Below are positions 46,799-58,127 of a stretch of 64,000 nucleotides of DNA, piece after piece (the stretch's first letter is position 1; each line of letters opens with the position of its first letter). This DNA comes from Bryoerythrophyllum caledonicum (taxonomy: Eukaryota > Streptophyta > Bryopsida > Pottiales > Pottiaceae): contig OZ020521.1 of assembly GCA_963971425.1 (NCBI GenBank), positions 2,358,501 to 2,422,500 on the forward strand, given 5' to 3'. The position numbers and the translations under genes were made by a program. The notes beneath the pieces are model-generated. The model had not been told where the DNA came from. It saw only the letters and a list, made by a program, of their open reading frames with translations, and searched no databases.

Positions 46799-47170
46799 AT
46801 GGAGCCATTATTTTTGATATGGGAAGACCAAGAAATCTTGATGTCAGAAGATAGATGGCTAAGTACTTCAATAATGGATGTTGCATTTAAAATATTATAT
46901 GATGATATTTTAGTACATAGAGGATTTCATCCTCATGAAACTTGCTTTGACGGCAACTTGAAGAAGCCAAGACCACCATTGCTAAAACCATGTCTCCAAT
47001 TTTTTCATACAAAGAGTATATGCATTGGATGTTAATATATTTTAATCCCACTAGCGATCTCTTTCATCAATGTCATGTATATGACACTTTGGGTAGACAT
47101 GATATTGATTTAAATTTTTTTGAAAAGATTTGGTATTCCTGAAAATATAAAATAAAAGTACATTCATGTA
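46799..47170 (+). pseudogene. Ulp1-like (C48) cysteine peptidase, N-terminal part
   Basis: The frame gives LFLIWEDQEILMSEDRWLS, the region that in Ulp1-like proteins carried by transposons reads EDREIL...WL.D.I..AA..LL. A later piece (HQCHVYDTLGRHDIDLNFFEK, about 47065-47130) fits the strand before the catalytic Asp. The gene is broken by at least one frame change and is cut at 47170 by the Tc1 element; the remainder is at 49973-50147. These peptidases cleave ubiquitin-like modifiers; their role in transposons is unknown. Confidence 0.6.
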
Positions 47171-47732
47171 TAGTGGGGTACCAATCAAATGTCGTTTTTG
47201 AATTCGCAGTGAGAAAAATTTCAGTACTGCCAACTTTGAAAGCCTCCTGAGAGCTCAAAAATTGGTATTTTACCACGAAAGTTTTACCAAAGAATTATCT
47301 TTAAGTTAATTACATGCGTGACAAATTTCAAGGCCAAAAGATTCACCGAAAAAAGTTATTCAAAATCTACCAACATTGGTAGCTGTGGAAATTTTTTCAC
47401 TGCTGCCAACTTTGACAGCCTCCCAAAGATTGAATTATTATTTTTTTACCATGAAATTTTTGGAACAAAAACATATTTATGTTAATAACATATGATAAAA
47501 ATTTCAAGGCCAAAAGATTAATACAAAAAAAGAAATCTACAATCTACCAACATGTGTAGTTGTGGGAAACAATGGGGGAAACCATTTTATTGCTACCAAC
47601 TCTGACACCCTCCCAACGGTTGAGAAATTGTCTATTTACCATGAAATTTTTGGCACAATATGATCTTTATGGTAACAACATTCATGCCAAATTTCAAGGT
47701 CAAAAAATTTATACAAAAAAAATATTTACAAT

Positions 47733-48743
47733 CTACCAACGTGTATGTCCTTCATTTGCCTCAATCACTACTTGTAACCTAGAGGGCATAGAATGACATA
47801 GTTGAAGGAGCTTTGTACCATTGATTAACCTCCACTCTCTTTCAATAACTACCTTCAAGTCATCTAAATTTTTTGGACATATTGGGCCATGTTGCACAAC
47901 ATCTTTCAAAATCTTCCTAAGGTTCTCAATTGGATTGAGATCAGGAGAATTTGCACGCCAATCGAGCTTCTCCAAAAGGTGTGTTTGTCTCCATTCTTCA
48001 CATACTTTGCTACGATGGACATGTGCGCCATCTTTCATGAGCAATCCCTGTGGCACTCTACTCATAAAATGAAGCAACTCGACATTGTAGACCACTTCAA
48101 CAAAATCCTTAGCAGAACGTCTATCTTTGGGCATAAAAACAAGTTGTGACTTTTGCCCTCCAGCAAATGCACCCCAAATCATCAAAGAAGTTCTCCCACT
48201 CTTAAAAGTTGGAACTATAGAACTTGATGAATATCGCTCAAATGCATTTCTCCAAACATGAACTTGTTTAGAATTTTTTCCAACTTCAAAGGTAGACTCA
48301 TCTGTCCAAACAACTCTCTCCCATTCTTTTATAGTCCACCCACAATACTTTTGAACAAATGCCAGTCGTTTAGACATGTGACGATGTGTCAAAAAAGGTT
48401 TTCTAACAGCAATTCGATTGAAAATGCCACTCTCATGTAAGGCCCTTCAAATAGTCAATCTAGACACTTGAGTAGAACATATATTAGTGATCTCAGAGAG
48501 TTTCGAGCGACGATGAGTTTTTGAGACACGTATAATAGCACGGACATCTCTATCACTAAGCTTTTTAGCATGACTTCCACCACAAGGTTTGCACTTGTAG
48601 GTTCCATCTTCTTGAAATTTCTTCACTACCCTCTGAACTGTTCTAACATGGACTCTAACAATAGCTGCAATGTCAACTCCTATCTTCCCTGCCTCATTCA
48701 AACCTACTATGCGAGCACGAGTTTCATCTGAAATAGCCATCAC
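47733..48743 (-). pseudogene. Tc1-type DDE transposase with one stop
   Basis: About 337 codons in one phase from ATG 48740 region (MAISDETRARIVGL) to 47733. The N-terminal half has two helix-turn-helix regions (GVDIAAIVRVHVRTVQRVV; THRRSKLSEI). Catalytic motifs are VVWTDESTF (Asp), LLMKDGAHVH (Asp) and WRANSPDLNPIENL (Glu). A TGA at 48449-48447 splits it; Arg (CGA) is the likely original. Apart from this, it is nearly whole. It would cut and paste the element at TA sites. Confidence 0.9.
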
Positions 48744-49384
48744 TCAGTGACCATGATCTAGCCTTCACTTAATCACCATGATCCAGCCTCACTCACTGAG
48801 CATATATATAACCTCACTCAGTCATCAGAAAAAAATCTCACATACCTTCAATCACTCACCATCATCCTGCCTCACAGCCTTCACTCATTCACCAGACCTA
48901 ACCAGTCACCACATGTAAGTTATAACCTCACTCACTCTTAAAGAAGATCTCACATACCTCCATATATCCTCAGACACTCATCCCATGCCTCATCACTCAG
49001 TTATCACATAGCCTAGACTTACTTAGTTAACTCATCTTTCATGCACTCAATCACTCATGTTCACAAAGTTTCAATCCTGTGCTTAGAAAATAATCACCCA
49101 TCACTTGCTTCTCTCATCATCCCACATCCCACCTCCTATAATGCTCTATTGTAAATGCAAGCATTCTTATTGAGAGAAAAAAGCTTCTTCATGCATATAT
49201 GGTCTCCAATTTTAAACAAGTGCAGTCTTTTAGATGTGACAAGTGCACACAACTAAATTTGGCTATCCTTGAATTTTTTGAGAAGCATTTATGATTAGAG
49301 ATTGCATCATCTGGAGAATTTCAATCTAGAAGCATGATTGTATGACATACTTCAACAATTTCAATGTTTTTAATAAAAGGTATC
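48744..49384. other. Tc1 element 5' spacer
   Basis: Upstream of the transposase on the minus strand; non-coding, with degenerate CACTCA-rich tandem sequence (TCACTCACC-type words) at about 48750-49100. Confidence 0.6.
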
Positions 49385-49972
49385 TCACAACTACACACAT
49401 TGGTAGATTGTAAATGATTTTTTTTGTATAAATTTTTTGACCTTGAAATTTGGCATGAATGTTGTTATCATAAAGATCATATTGTGCCAAAAATTTCATG
49501 GTAAATAGACAATTTCTCAACCGTTGGGAGGGTGTCAAAGTTGGTAGCAATGAAATGGTTTTCCCCATTGTTTCCCACAACTACACATGTTCGTAGATTG
49601 TGGATTTCTTTTTTATATTAATCTTTTGGCCTTGAAATTTTTATCATATGTTATTAACATAAATATGTTTTTGTTCCAAAAATTTCATGGTAAAAAAATA
49701 ATAATTCAATCTTTGGGAGGCTGTCAAAGTTGGCAGCAGTGAAAAAATTTCCACAGCTACCAATGTTGGTAGATTTTGAATAACTTTTTTTCGGTGAATT
49801 TTTTGGCCTTGAAATTTGGCATGCATGTAATTAACTTAAAAGATAATTCTTTGGTAAAACTTTCGTGGTAAAATACCAATTTTTGAGCTCTCAGGAGGCT
49901 TTCAAAGTTGGCAGTACTAAAAAAATTTCTCACTGCAAATTCAAAAACGACATTTTGATTGGTACCCCGCTG

Positions 49973-50147
49973 TACAACAACAAGCAGATTTGTCATTTTG
50001 TGGATTGTATGTCATTGCCTTAGCAGTGAGTATAGCATACTTTAATGATTTTGAGAATGCAATTTATGAGTTGACACAAATTCGTGCGCATTTGTATAGT
50101 TGTATTTTGAAAAGGAAGATGATACCATTTTCTAGGATTGTATTATG
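49973..50147 (+). pseudogene. Ulp1-like cysteine peptidase, C-terminal part
   Basis: Right after the TA duplication the frame reads VQQQADLSFCGLYVIALAVS, the Gln/Cys box of Ulp1-like peptidases (catalytic Cys in the CG pair), then LTQIRAHLYSCILKRKMIP and a stop. The pattern QMR.HL..C.....M.PFP is the family's usual C-terminus. It continues the gene that begins at 46799. Confidence 0.7.
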
Positions 50148-51348
50148 AGATTTAATCAAAAGGCTGTAAAGATGTTGGCCCATTTTATATTTTTAATAAA
50201 AAATCATCAATATTTTATTTTTGAAATAAGAAACTAGTGTTTCATTTCATATTACTTAAAACTAAAATAATGATTTTCAACAAAATTCCGTTTCAAAAAG
50301 ATTTTTGAAGAAAAATGCATCAACGATGCCATGGTAGTCTTCATTTCACAATTTCCGTGAAATAATTGCATGTTTTTTTAATAAACATTTCTTTTATTAT
50401 GTAGTGCATGAATTCATTTCATCCAATCTTAAGTATCTCCAATTAAAAACACAATTTTTTCTCAATTCTAATAAATATGTGTGTGTTGATAACATATTTT
50501 TATAAAATACGTTGGCTATAAAGGTTTTTATTTAAGACCCCAAATTCACATATTACAACACACTTATGTTGTTTCCAATATTTCTACTTTCATTTGGAGG
50601 TTGACCACAAACCAAATCTTAATTTTCATAACATTCTTTCAATTTAATCCTATATTCCTTGTTGAAAAACTCACCCTTTCTCCCCTAGTGCGGCTACCTC
50701 GAGTGTAAATGAAAATTGGTTCTTGATACAAGGGTGGAGAGAGTGGGGGCAGAAAAATGGGTGCAAAAGTGCGTTCGGCCACTCCAAGTGAGCCTATGAC
50801 CGTGGCATCAATCTAAATTTTCAATCAATTGTATGCTCTAATTTCTCATCAAATATAAGTGGAATTTTAATTTTTTTAATTTCAGAGATGAGATCATGTC
50901 TTGATCATGTTACAAAAATCACAGATTTTTTTTGGTGGAAATTTGAATTTATTGTGATTTTCTGAAGAAAGTGAAGAAAATTCACAAATTACATAATTTG
51001 TATTTAATATGAATTTTCTTCAAATTCATATTAAATACGATTTTCACAAATTATGCTAAAAAATTCTGAAAATTTCACCAAAGGTGGACATTATAGTGCC
51101 AAAACTTGTGGTGTAAATGAAAGTTCCGTGTTCGGCTAAAATCAGAACAATGGTTGTAGGTCCAAGTTCAAATTGCAATAACTTATTCAATTTTACGTTG
51201 TTTTTTAATTTTCAAAATGGTATGAAAACTAGACATCATTGGCTTTGTTTCATTAGTTGGACTCAAATTCAAAAAATACCATTTTGTTGGCTTGAATTCA
51301 GGTCTAGAGCTAAAGCTAGAAGTTTCTCAATTTCATTGTTACAAGGCA
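50148..51348. other. AT-rich non-coding stretch
   Basis: No supported gene. It probably holds the right flank of the Harbinger element and the left flank of DUF7869 copy 2; no clear terminal repeats were seen. Near 51000-51050 there is a small inverted repeat (TTAATATGAATTTTC / GAAAATTCATATTAA type). Confidence 0.4.
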
Positions 51349-54300
51349 AATTCAAGAAAGATCTCGTGAGGTCATGACATGTGAATTGGGAAGGACAATA
51401 GAATTGCTCTCTGAAAGAAGGGATGTGGTGGGCTTAGCAAATAGGGAGCATGCATTCAAAAGCGGCATGGAATTGAATGGATCGAAGTTGTTCCCGTTCG
51501 AGGTGGCGGTGCGTATCACTAGGGTAGATGATGCATTGCATTGGACCGGAGAGATTGTAGGAGAACAACTTGGCATGTGTGTAGGCTTGATCATTCGTTG
51601 GCACCAATCTTTGCTACGTACAGTGGTTGTAGAACCGGGTATTGCAAGTGCCCCTGGTGACCTTGGATCACGAGCAGGGCCTACTGGAATGATGGCCTCA
51701 GAATTTGATTTATCCGAATTCATCAACACACCAGGATCAACTGAGAGGTCTCGACGCAGTAGTCAAGCTTCTAACGCCATAGATGAAAATTCACCGTTTT
51801 CCCAACCTACTCCCTCAAATATCCAAGATTTGCCCCATGTAGATGGATTTACTTATGTTAGACCAGCACGTCGTCCCTATTCTATGCAAAATAGGAGAAG
51901 GAGAGATTAAGGAGAGCCATCATTGATAGAAGCTGCACCATCGAAGATATCCCTTAGAAGCGTGCAAATTGCAATGGCACAAGGAGGATGCAAACGGAAT
52001 TGTTTGAGGGACGTTCCAGCAAGGTATCTATTGGACATGCAATATAATGCATGGGCCAATGAGTTTTCAGTTCGAAGTACGTGGATGAGACATATGCTGG
52101 TTTCTTTTTATACAAGGACGGAAGGAACTCGTCGTGACAAGTTTGTAACAAAGTTAGATGGGAAAGAAGTTTGCAATGCTTGCTACGCTCTTGGGGTTGG
52201 ATATTCACAAAGGCGTTTTAAGCAATTGAAGAAGAATTGTCTAATATATGGAAGAGTGACATCAATTCACAGCAATACCCTTTCAGATCCGATTAGAGAG
52301 AGCACTAGAATGTCTGCGGCAAAGGCTTGTTTTAAATCGTTTGTCGATGAAGCTGGTTGTCCTCAACCTCATCGCTGTATTCGCCGTAAGAGTGACAACG
52401 AAGTGGTGCCTCTTATTCTCCTTCCTATGAATACTGCCAAATTTGATATATTCAATTACGTGAACGAGGAGGTGAAGAGAATTTGTAATGGAGAAACCAT
52501 TTCTATCAGTTCGTTCCGAAGGATGTGGCGCATCAAGTATCCCCACATTCAGGTACCTCCATTCTCGAGATTCTCAAAGTGCTATCATTGTTGGGAGTAT
52601 AAATGTGCCATGGAGGGAACCACCAATGCAGATGCAAGGATAAAGATAAAGGAGTTGTTTATGTTGCATTTGCGCAACCAGATGGAAGAACGTAGGCATT
52701 ATCGGATATTCAAGAGGTCGTGTTATATTAGCCCTGAGTTGTACATGTGCATCATAGTGGATGGCATGGACCAAAACACAACCATGGTACCGAGGATGCG
52801 TCAGACTGTGAAGAACATTGAACACCGGTGTGTGAAGACCCACCTGTGCGGAGCTCTTGTACATGGGATCGGTTTATATTGCGACGTGTGGTTTGGGACT
52901 CACCGCAAACATGATAGCAACCAAGTCGTGAGTACATTGTTGTACGTGATAGGAGATGTGTTGCGGAGGAAGGGCTTTTTGCCACCAACATTACGAATCC
53001 AGGCGGACAACTGCACACGGGAGAACAAAAACATTTATATGTTTGCTCTATGTACTATATTGGTGGGATTGGGGTTTTTTCAAGAAGTGGAGCTATCTTT
53101 CCTCATAGTGGGCCATACACACGAAGATATTGATCAACGTTTCAGTTGTATATCAAATACGTTGAAGAGGTCGGACGTAGGCTCGTTGAAGGAAATGATG
53201 AGTCTTATAGAACAAGGAACATCTCCTACGGAGGCATTTGTTAGCGCTCGGCTGCTAGAGAATGTATGGGATTGGAAATTGTTCATAACTCCTCACTTAC
53301 TGACAGGTCAGGATTCATTAGTGGGCATAATATTTCCGCACCATATGCGATTCTATATGGACAATCGAGAAGGGACTCGTGAGGTTCGAGTACAACACAA
53401 GCATTATTGCAAGGATGCATGGGGACCGGAGGCGGGGACAAAAACTTTGAGGTCGTTGCCAAGTAGGGATGAGCGACCATCATATGCGGAAGTATTTGGA
53501 GCGGACGAGCGGGAATTGAAGGCGTTGGATGACTTCATCGTATATAAACAAAGATGCATTCAAAGGTTGCACCATGAGGACAAGAATCGTGAGGCAAAAG
53601 TAGAGGCTGAAAGATTGAAACTCTATTTAACTGAATTTCCACACAAAGACCGTAGCAATGAGCCTCGTACCTCACCATTTTGGCCTTCAGAGTTCTCCAA
53701 TATCAGACCTACAGGGAGTGCATCTTTGGATGTAATAGATGGTACAAGTGAAGAAAATCGCGAGATAGATGTCGTAGAGCAGGTAGTGGCGATGCTTCCA
53801 AATGCTGAGGCTCGAGGATACTTTGGTTTCTCGTAGAGGAAGACCCTCTAATCAAGCACTGCGTAGGGCACAACGAACAAAGCGCAACTATGTTGAGGAA
53901 AGAGCCGAAGAAGGAGCAATGTATGAAGGTAATCACGACCCATTTCCACCATTTAATCCACAATCTGATATCTAATGTGGACAATTTGTAGCCTTGAGTG
54001 TTGATCGAGCAAAAATAGAAGGCGGTGTACCATTCTATGTGAGGAAAGTGATTGAGGAAGGAAAAAGCCGATGGAGACTTAAGATAAAGGTTTGTTGGTA
54101 TTGGCCCATCATCCAAAGGGGGGTTGTTGATGGACATTGGTCTTCAGCACAACGGTATGCAAATTGCATGGATTCATTCTGGGAGTCATCTGGGGAGAGC
54201 CATAGTTGGGTAGAGAAAGATGCATGCATTTTTTCATGGATAGACTCTCCAGAAATAATTATGTCAGGGGCCAGCGGGTGGAGAAAGCGCAATGTATTTG

Positions 54301-54428
54301 GAGTGCAGGTTGAAAGCAGGATTCATATTTTTCAATCGACAAAGGCTCACATACTACAATATATTGCAATGCAAACCGAAGCTATCGATGACGACCATTT
54401 GCAAGCAGCCCTAAATTCTATGGAGTAG
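51349..54428 (+). pseudogene. DUF7869-type putative transposase, copy 2 (with 3' part)
   Basis: The coding sense starts near 51374 (MTCELGRTIELLSERR) and runs to a TAA at 51908-51910 (copy 1 has Ser there), then continues in phase over 51923-53836. In the latter part, counting from 51923: a Cys cluster (CKRNC at 23-27; KCYHCWEYKC at 219-228), Asp280 in IIVDGMDQN, Asp362 in QADNC, and VGHTHEDIDQRF at 396-407. After about 53830 the sense moves to another phase with an AT-hook-like SRRGRPSNQALRRAQ, meets a TAA at about 53972, and ends with a domain at 53990-54428 (FVALSVDRAKIEGGVPFYVRKV, IKVCWYWPI). The first part of the gene, before the homology with copy 1, is missing. RNase H-fold transposase activity is an inference. 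Confidence 0.75.
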
Positions 54429-54954
54429 ATAGTGTGCCTTTTTGAGAGTATACTAGTTATGTATGGTAATTGATATATAGAGTATGTGTAAGAGTAGTAT
54501 ATTCTAAGGGTGATGTAAGACGTTATGTCATTAATCCTTTAGAGTAAACCTGTGTTTACTATTGGTGCTAAGTCCAATTGTAGAAGCATCTATATTTAGT
54601 TCCCACCATTGTATGCATTATGTTCTACGTAGAATATCTTTTAACCAACTGCCAACCCTTGCATAAAGTATGTTTTTTGTGATTACGAGTGTTGGTATAC
54701 TACAATCCTTCAAATCTATCTTTGAAATATTGTGAAACTATATTAAATACACATTTATCTAGTATTAACGAGGGGCCACCACAAATTAGTTGAAAATGCC
54801 AAAAAATCGCTTCCAATATGAATAACCATGATTGTACATAATATTGTTGCAGAAGCTCAATTTTTTTTCCTTTGGAAAACATTTTTTTTCTTTGATTTTT
54901 TTTTTTTTTTCAATTTTGCCACTTTTGTTTGCAATGGCCGCCGTTGTACCCAAG

Positions 54955-55005
54955 TGCACTTTTAAATGGCCAAGTGCATAATTGCTTAATTGCGTGTTTG
55001 TATTG
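54955..55005. repeat. inverted partner of the motif at 9176-9230
   Basis: AAGTGCAC, then GGCCAAGTGCATAATTGC and TTAATTGCGTGTT, the reverse complement of the segment at 9176-9230 apart from a short internal insertion. It lies 0.53 kb beyond the DUF7869 reading frame. Confidence 0.6.
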
Positions 55006-56194
55006 AGATCCGTGTTACAAGCATTTTCTTTCTTAGATAAAACATGATTACCTCAATGAGGCCAATTTCATCATCATCATCTAATGCTTGTACATACAAG
55101 GAACTCTCCAAATATAAATTGGATGAAAATAGTTGTTTAGTTGATTATCATCCAACAATGTCATCCGAGAAGCCAATTTTTGGCTGCTTCGGCGTTTAAG
55201 GGTTAAGGAAGTCTACACCTTTAAGTATACATGAGAGTAACACTTAAATGTAGGAATTGGATATTGTAAAGAAGGAATCAATTGAGTGTGATGAGTATTG
55301 AATGTATGTATCTTGTCACCATGTGTAATTTAGCTTGTGGAGCTTGGCTATCTAGTCATATAAATGAGTACGAAGCTAAATATGTTCCTTGGATATAAAA
55401 TAATTAGGAGTTCCTTTGGCAATTCAAATTGATCAACATGGGTGACTTAATATTTAGACTTATTTGGTAAGCCTATAAAGAGTAATTAATTATCCTACAT
55501 GGTTATCTATTAGGTAAATTAAAATCTAAAAGACAAATATACATTTTTAGTGACATAGAAAGTACCTTGAGTAAAGAATAAAAATGTAGACTAATTTGGA
55601 ATATCACTCTCAAGTTAGTTTGAATTTAAAGAATAACATATCTTGTGCACCATTCTTTATTTTTTTTAAAGCAATAATGTTGGATGAGTTAAAATAAAGC
55701 TTGAGGATAAAAGAACTAGCTTACACTTCAGATTGTCTAGTTGTTTGACAAATATGACATGTGACTACAAAGGCTATTGTTAAATTGGTTGATTCAAGGA
55801 ATCAAAAACACGTTTATGTAACTAAATGAATGTACAATTGGAATAAATTGGAAAATAGTTACATTGTTACTTGCACATGACCTTACATTATACAAGAGAC
55901 TAGATAAAAAGACTTTCTCCAAGTCATTTAAGAGAATGACTAAAAAACACAAATAAATGGGAAAATATAAACACAACTACATAAATGAAAACTTAAATCT
56001 TTCAACAATTTCATACATACTACAATAAGTTAGAATGCAAACGCATGTGATGCAATGGTTTAAGAGGATATTTTTGTATATATAAGTTTTGTATAATGCG
56101 TATAATATTGTGATTTCCATTGTCAATCTTTAGATATACTTATTAAAAAAAATTACTCTTTCAACGAATGTTCAAAATATAGTTTACTAGATTA

Positions 56195-56400
56195 CATGGA
56201 AAAAGAAAATTTTCTTTTTTACTTCAAACACTATAATCTTTCAATATGTGCTATTAAAAATTGCAAAAATTTGTGAGCATGTAGTTTTAGTAGTATAGAT
56301 GAAGATCTTACAGTCGGAGATGTAAATTATGACTTAGTTTTTTTTCTCTTTGCACTTAAATGAGCATGTGTTTTGAAGTGTTTTTGAGCGAGAAATAAAC
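56195..56400 (+). repeat. dispersed repeat R, partial copy 5
   Basis: CTTCAAACACTATAATCTTT, GAAGATCTTACAGTCGG and TTGAAGTGTTTTTGAG match the end part of R in the same order. More diverged than copies 1-4. Confidence 0.5.
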
Positions 56401-56521
56401 TTTGAATTTTAGAAGTTGAGCATAACTAGCCTCTAGCAATTCCTCCAACTCTCCAATTCTAAATCAAAAAATGAGGAAAGAAATTTGGACAAATCATGTA
56501 GTCGTATGATGTGGCAATTTA

Positions 56522-57264
56522 GGAGGTTTCACACTAGGACCAAGGGTCAAAGTGGCCAAGTGCTACTAGCAATTTGATTGGTCTCGAGCATCAAAATTGG
56601 CCTTAGTAAGCCTCAGCTTTCACAACAAGAACCAACGTTAAGTGGCCAACGACATCCAAAATGCCTACATTGCAACACTTTTTGAGAGTTTTGATGCCAT
56701 AAGTTTGGCCTCTCAAGGAAAGTTTGAATTGAACAAGAATAGAAACTCAAACCCTTACCAAGGTGCTCAACATTTTCTTCATTACATTCAAAATATTCAA
56801 AACCTCATAAGATCTCAAGCATTAGATCTCTTTTACTTGAAAGTTTTACCAAATTTGTTACCTATACTTTTATGTAAATTCTTTAACACGAATTTTCACC
56901 TAAATTTTATTGTGTCACTGCTTGTGCTAGAATTTTTTGGATAAAGAGCAGTTTGGTCCTTTTGTTAATGTTTTTTTCGAAAAAAGAATTTCACCAGAAA
57001 ATGTGTTTTCTCCTAAATTCCATGACTAAAGAAAGTGAGAGAGAGGAAAGTTTCAAAAACTAAGGTTCTTCAAGAAGTAAATTCAAACTTGAGATATGTC
57101 AAATGGTTTGGATCACGGCTTCTCAACTTGGCCCTTAGGCTTTCATGCTACAAGGACCCAAACTTCGCAATTTTTTAATGTTTTTTCCAACTCCAAAACT
57201 CGGCTTCTTAGCATACTTTGATCTTTAATAGAGTTTGGTCCTCGGTCCTAGAGAGAAACCCCCC
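56522..57264. mobile_element. Tourist-like MITE, copy 2 (743 bp, TTA duplication)
   Basis: Starts GGAGGTTTCACACTAGG and ends CCTAGAGAGAAACCCCCC, flanked by TTA on both sides. Interior stretches (TTTTTGAGAGTTTTG, AACAAGAATAGAAACTCAAA) match the copy at 5754-6105, but this one is twice as long. No transposase frame is present. Confidence 0.75.
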
Positions 57265-57899
57265 TTAGGATACCAACTATGTGTAGAAACTTGGACCCTA
57301 TTACACTAATAATGATAATTAGTGTTAACCACTTTAATTTGTTTTTAAATGCCATTACTCTTTTGCAAACTATGTTTGCAATGATCCCCTCTTTGAATAG
57401 TATAGATGGTTGTGCTCTAAGTAAAAATATTCTTCAAAAGTAAAAAGTTATAGCATTTCCAAATGAGTTGGTATGGTTACAAAAAATACCATTATTGGTG
57501 TAGCGTCCCTAAGAAATCTTGCTCATAGTGAAGCACTTGTCATAGATATGAGCCCAAAATTTCTATTAATTTCATTTTTCTCCATTAATGTTTCGATAAA
57601 ATCATTGCTCTTGCAATTAATTTTTCAAAAGATACATATTTTTTCATTCATAATTCTATCCCACATATAGTAACAACATCTTGTGTTAGTGGAAATAGGT
57701 GTGTCATTGATTATGCGATGAGAGTGCGAGGGCGGTTGCGGCCTCGCAACTACGTGATCCAAAGTTTATAGAGTAACAATTACCTGATTGTCAACATTTG
57801 CTCAATTCAACGTTCGTAGCGATCCTCAAGCGCCAAGCATTGGTCTGGATCAACTTACAAAGAGTAGAGAAATATAGAAAAGGTTAGGGTTGAGTCTGT
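57265..57899. other. non-coding stretch before the L1-type LINE
   Basis: No supported gene; AT-rich up to about 57700, then GC content rises toward the LINE. Confidence 0.4.
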
Positions 57900-58127
57900 A
57901 AGTTTTAGTTTCTAGAATTTAAGGGTTCGAAATAGATGTGCAGTGCTTTACATAGGAATTGAGATCACGGCTCAATTACTGGCGTTGAACACTGGACACT
58001 GATTGCAATAACCAGCTGTAGTAGATCGTAACCTACAACTACAAATTTCTGGAAGTATTTGAAGCATTTAGGATTGCAGTCAATAGACAAGGGAGGGTGT
58101 AGCAGATCGCGTGGGCTCTTGCGTCAT

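Larger units (their letters stand above)
47171..49972 (-). mobile_element. Tc1/mariner element with about 575-bp inverted repeats, TA target
   Basis: The ends read TAGTGGGGTACCAATC on the left and, in reverse complement, CAGCGGGGTACCAATC on the right, with TA on both sides (47169-47170, 49973-49974). The inverted repeats run to about 47745 and from about 49385, each built of three diverged 175-185-bp direct subrepeats (landmark TTTGACAGCCTCCCAA). The transposase is in the centre on the minus strand. It interrupts the Ulp1-like gene. Confidence 0.9.
54430..56520. other. AT-rich 3' flank of DUF7869 copy 2
   Basis: No gene. It holds a T-run at about 54885-54912, the motif at 54955-55005, and a weak partial copy of repeat R near 56195-56400. 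Confidence 0.5.

Noticed and set aside
9176-55005. A single 45.8-kb giant transposon bounded by the inverted motif
   Set aside because: No target duplication is visible, and neighbouring repeats suggest the motif is a family end present at each locus.
54700-56000. Small frames in AT-rich DNA downstream of DUF7869 copy 2
   Set aside because: Chance frames without domain or coding bias.
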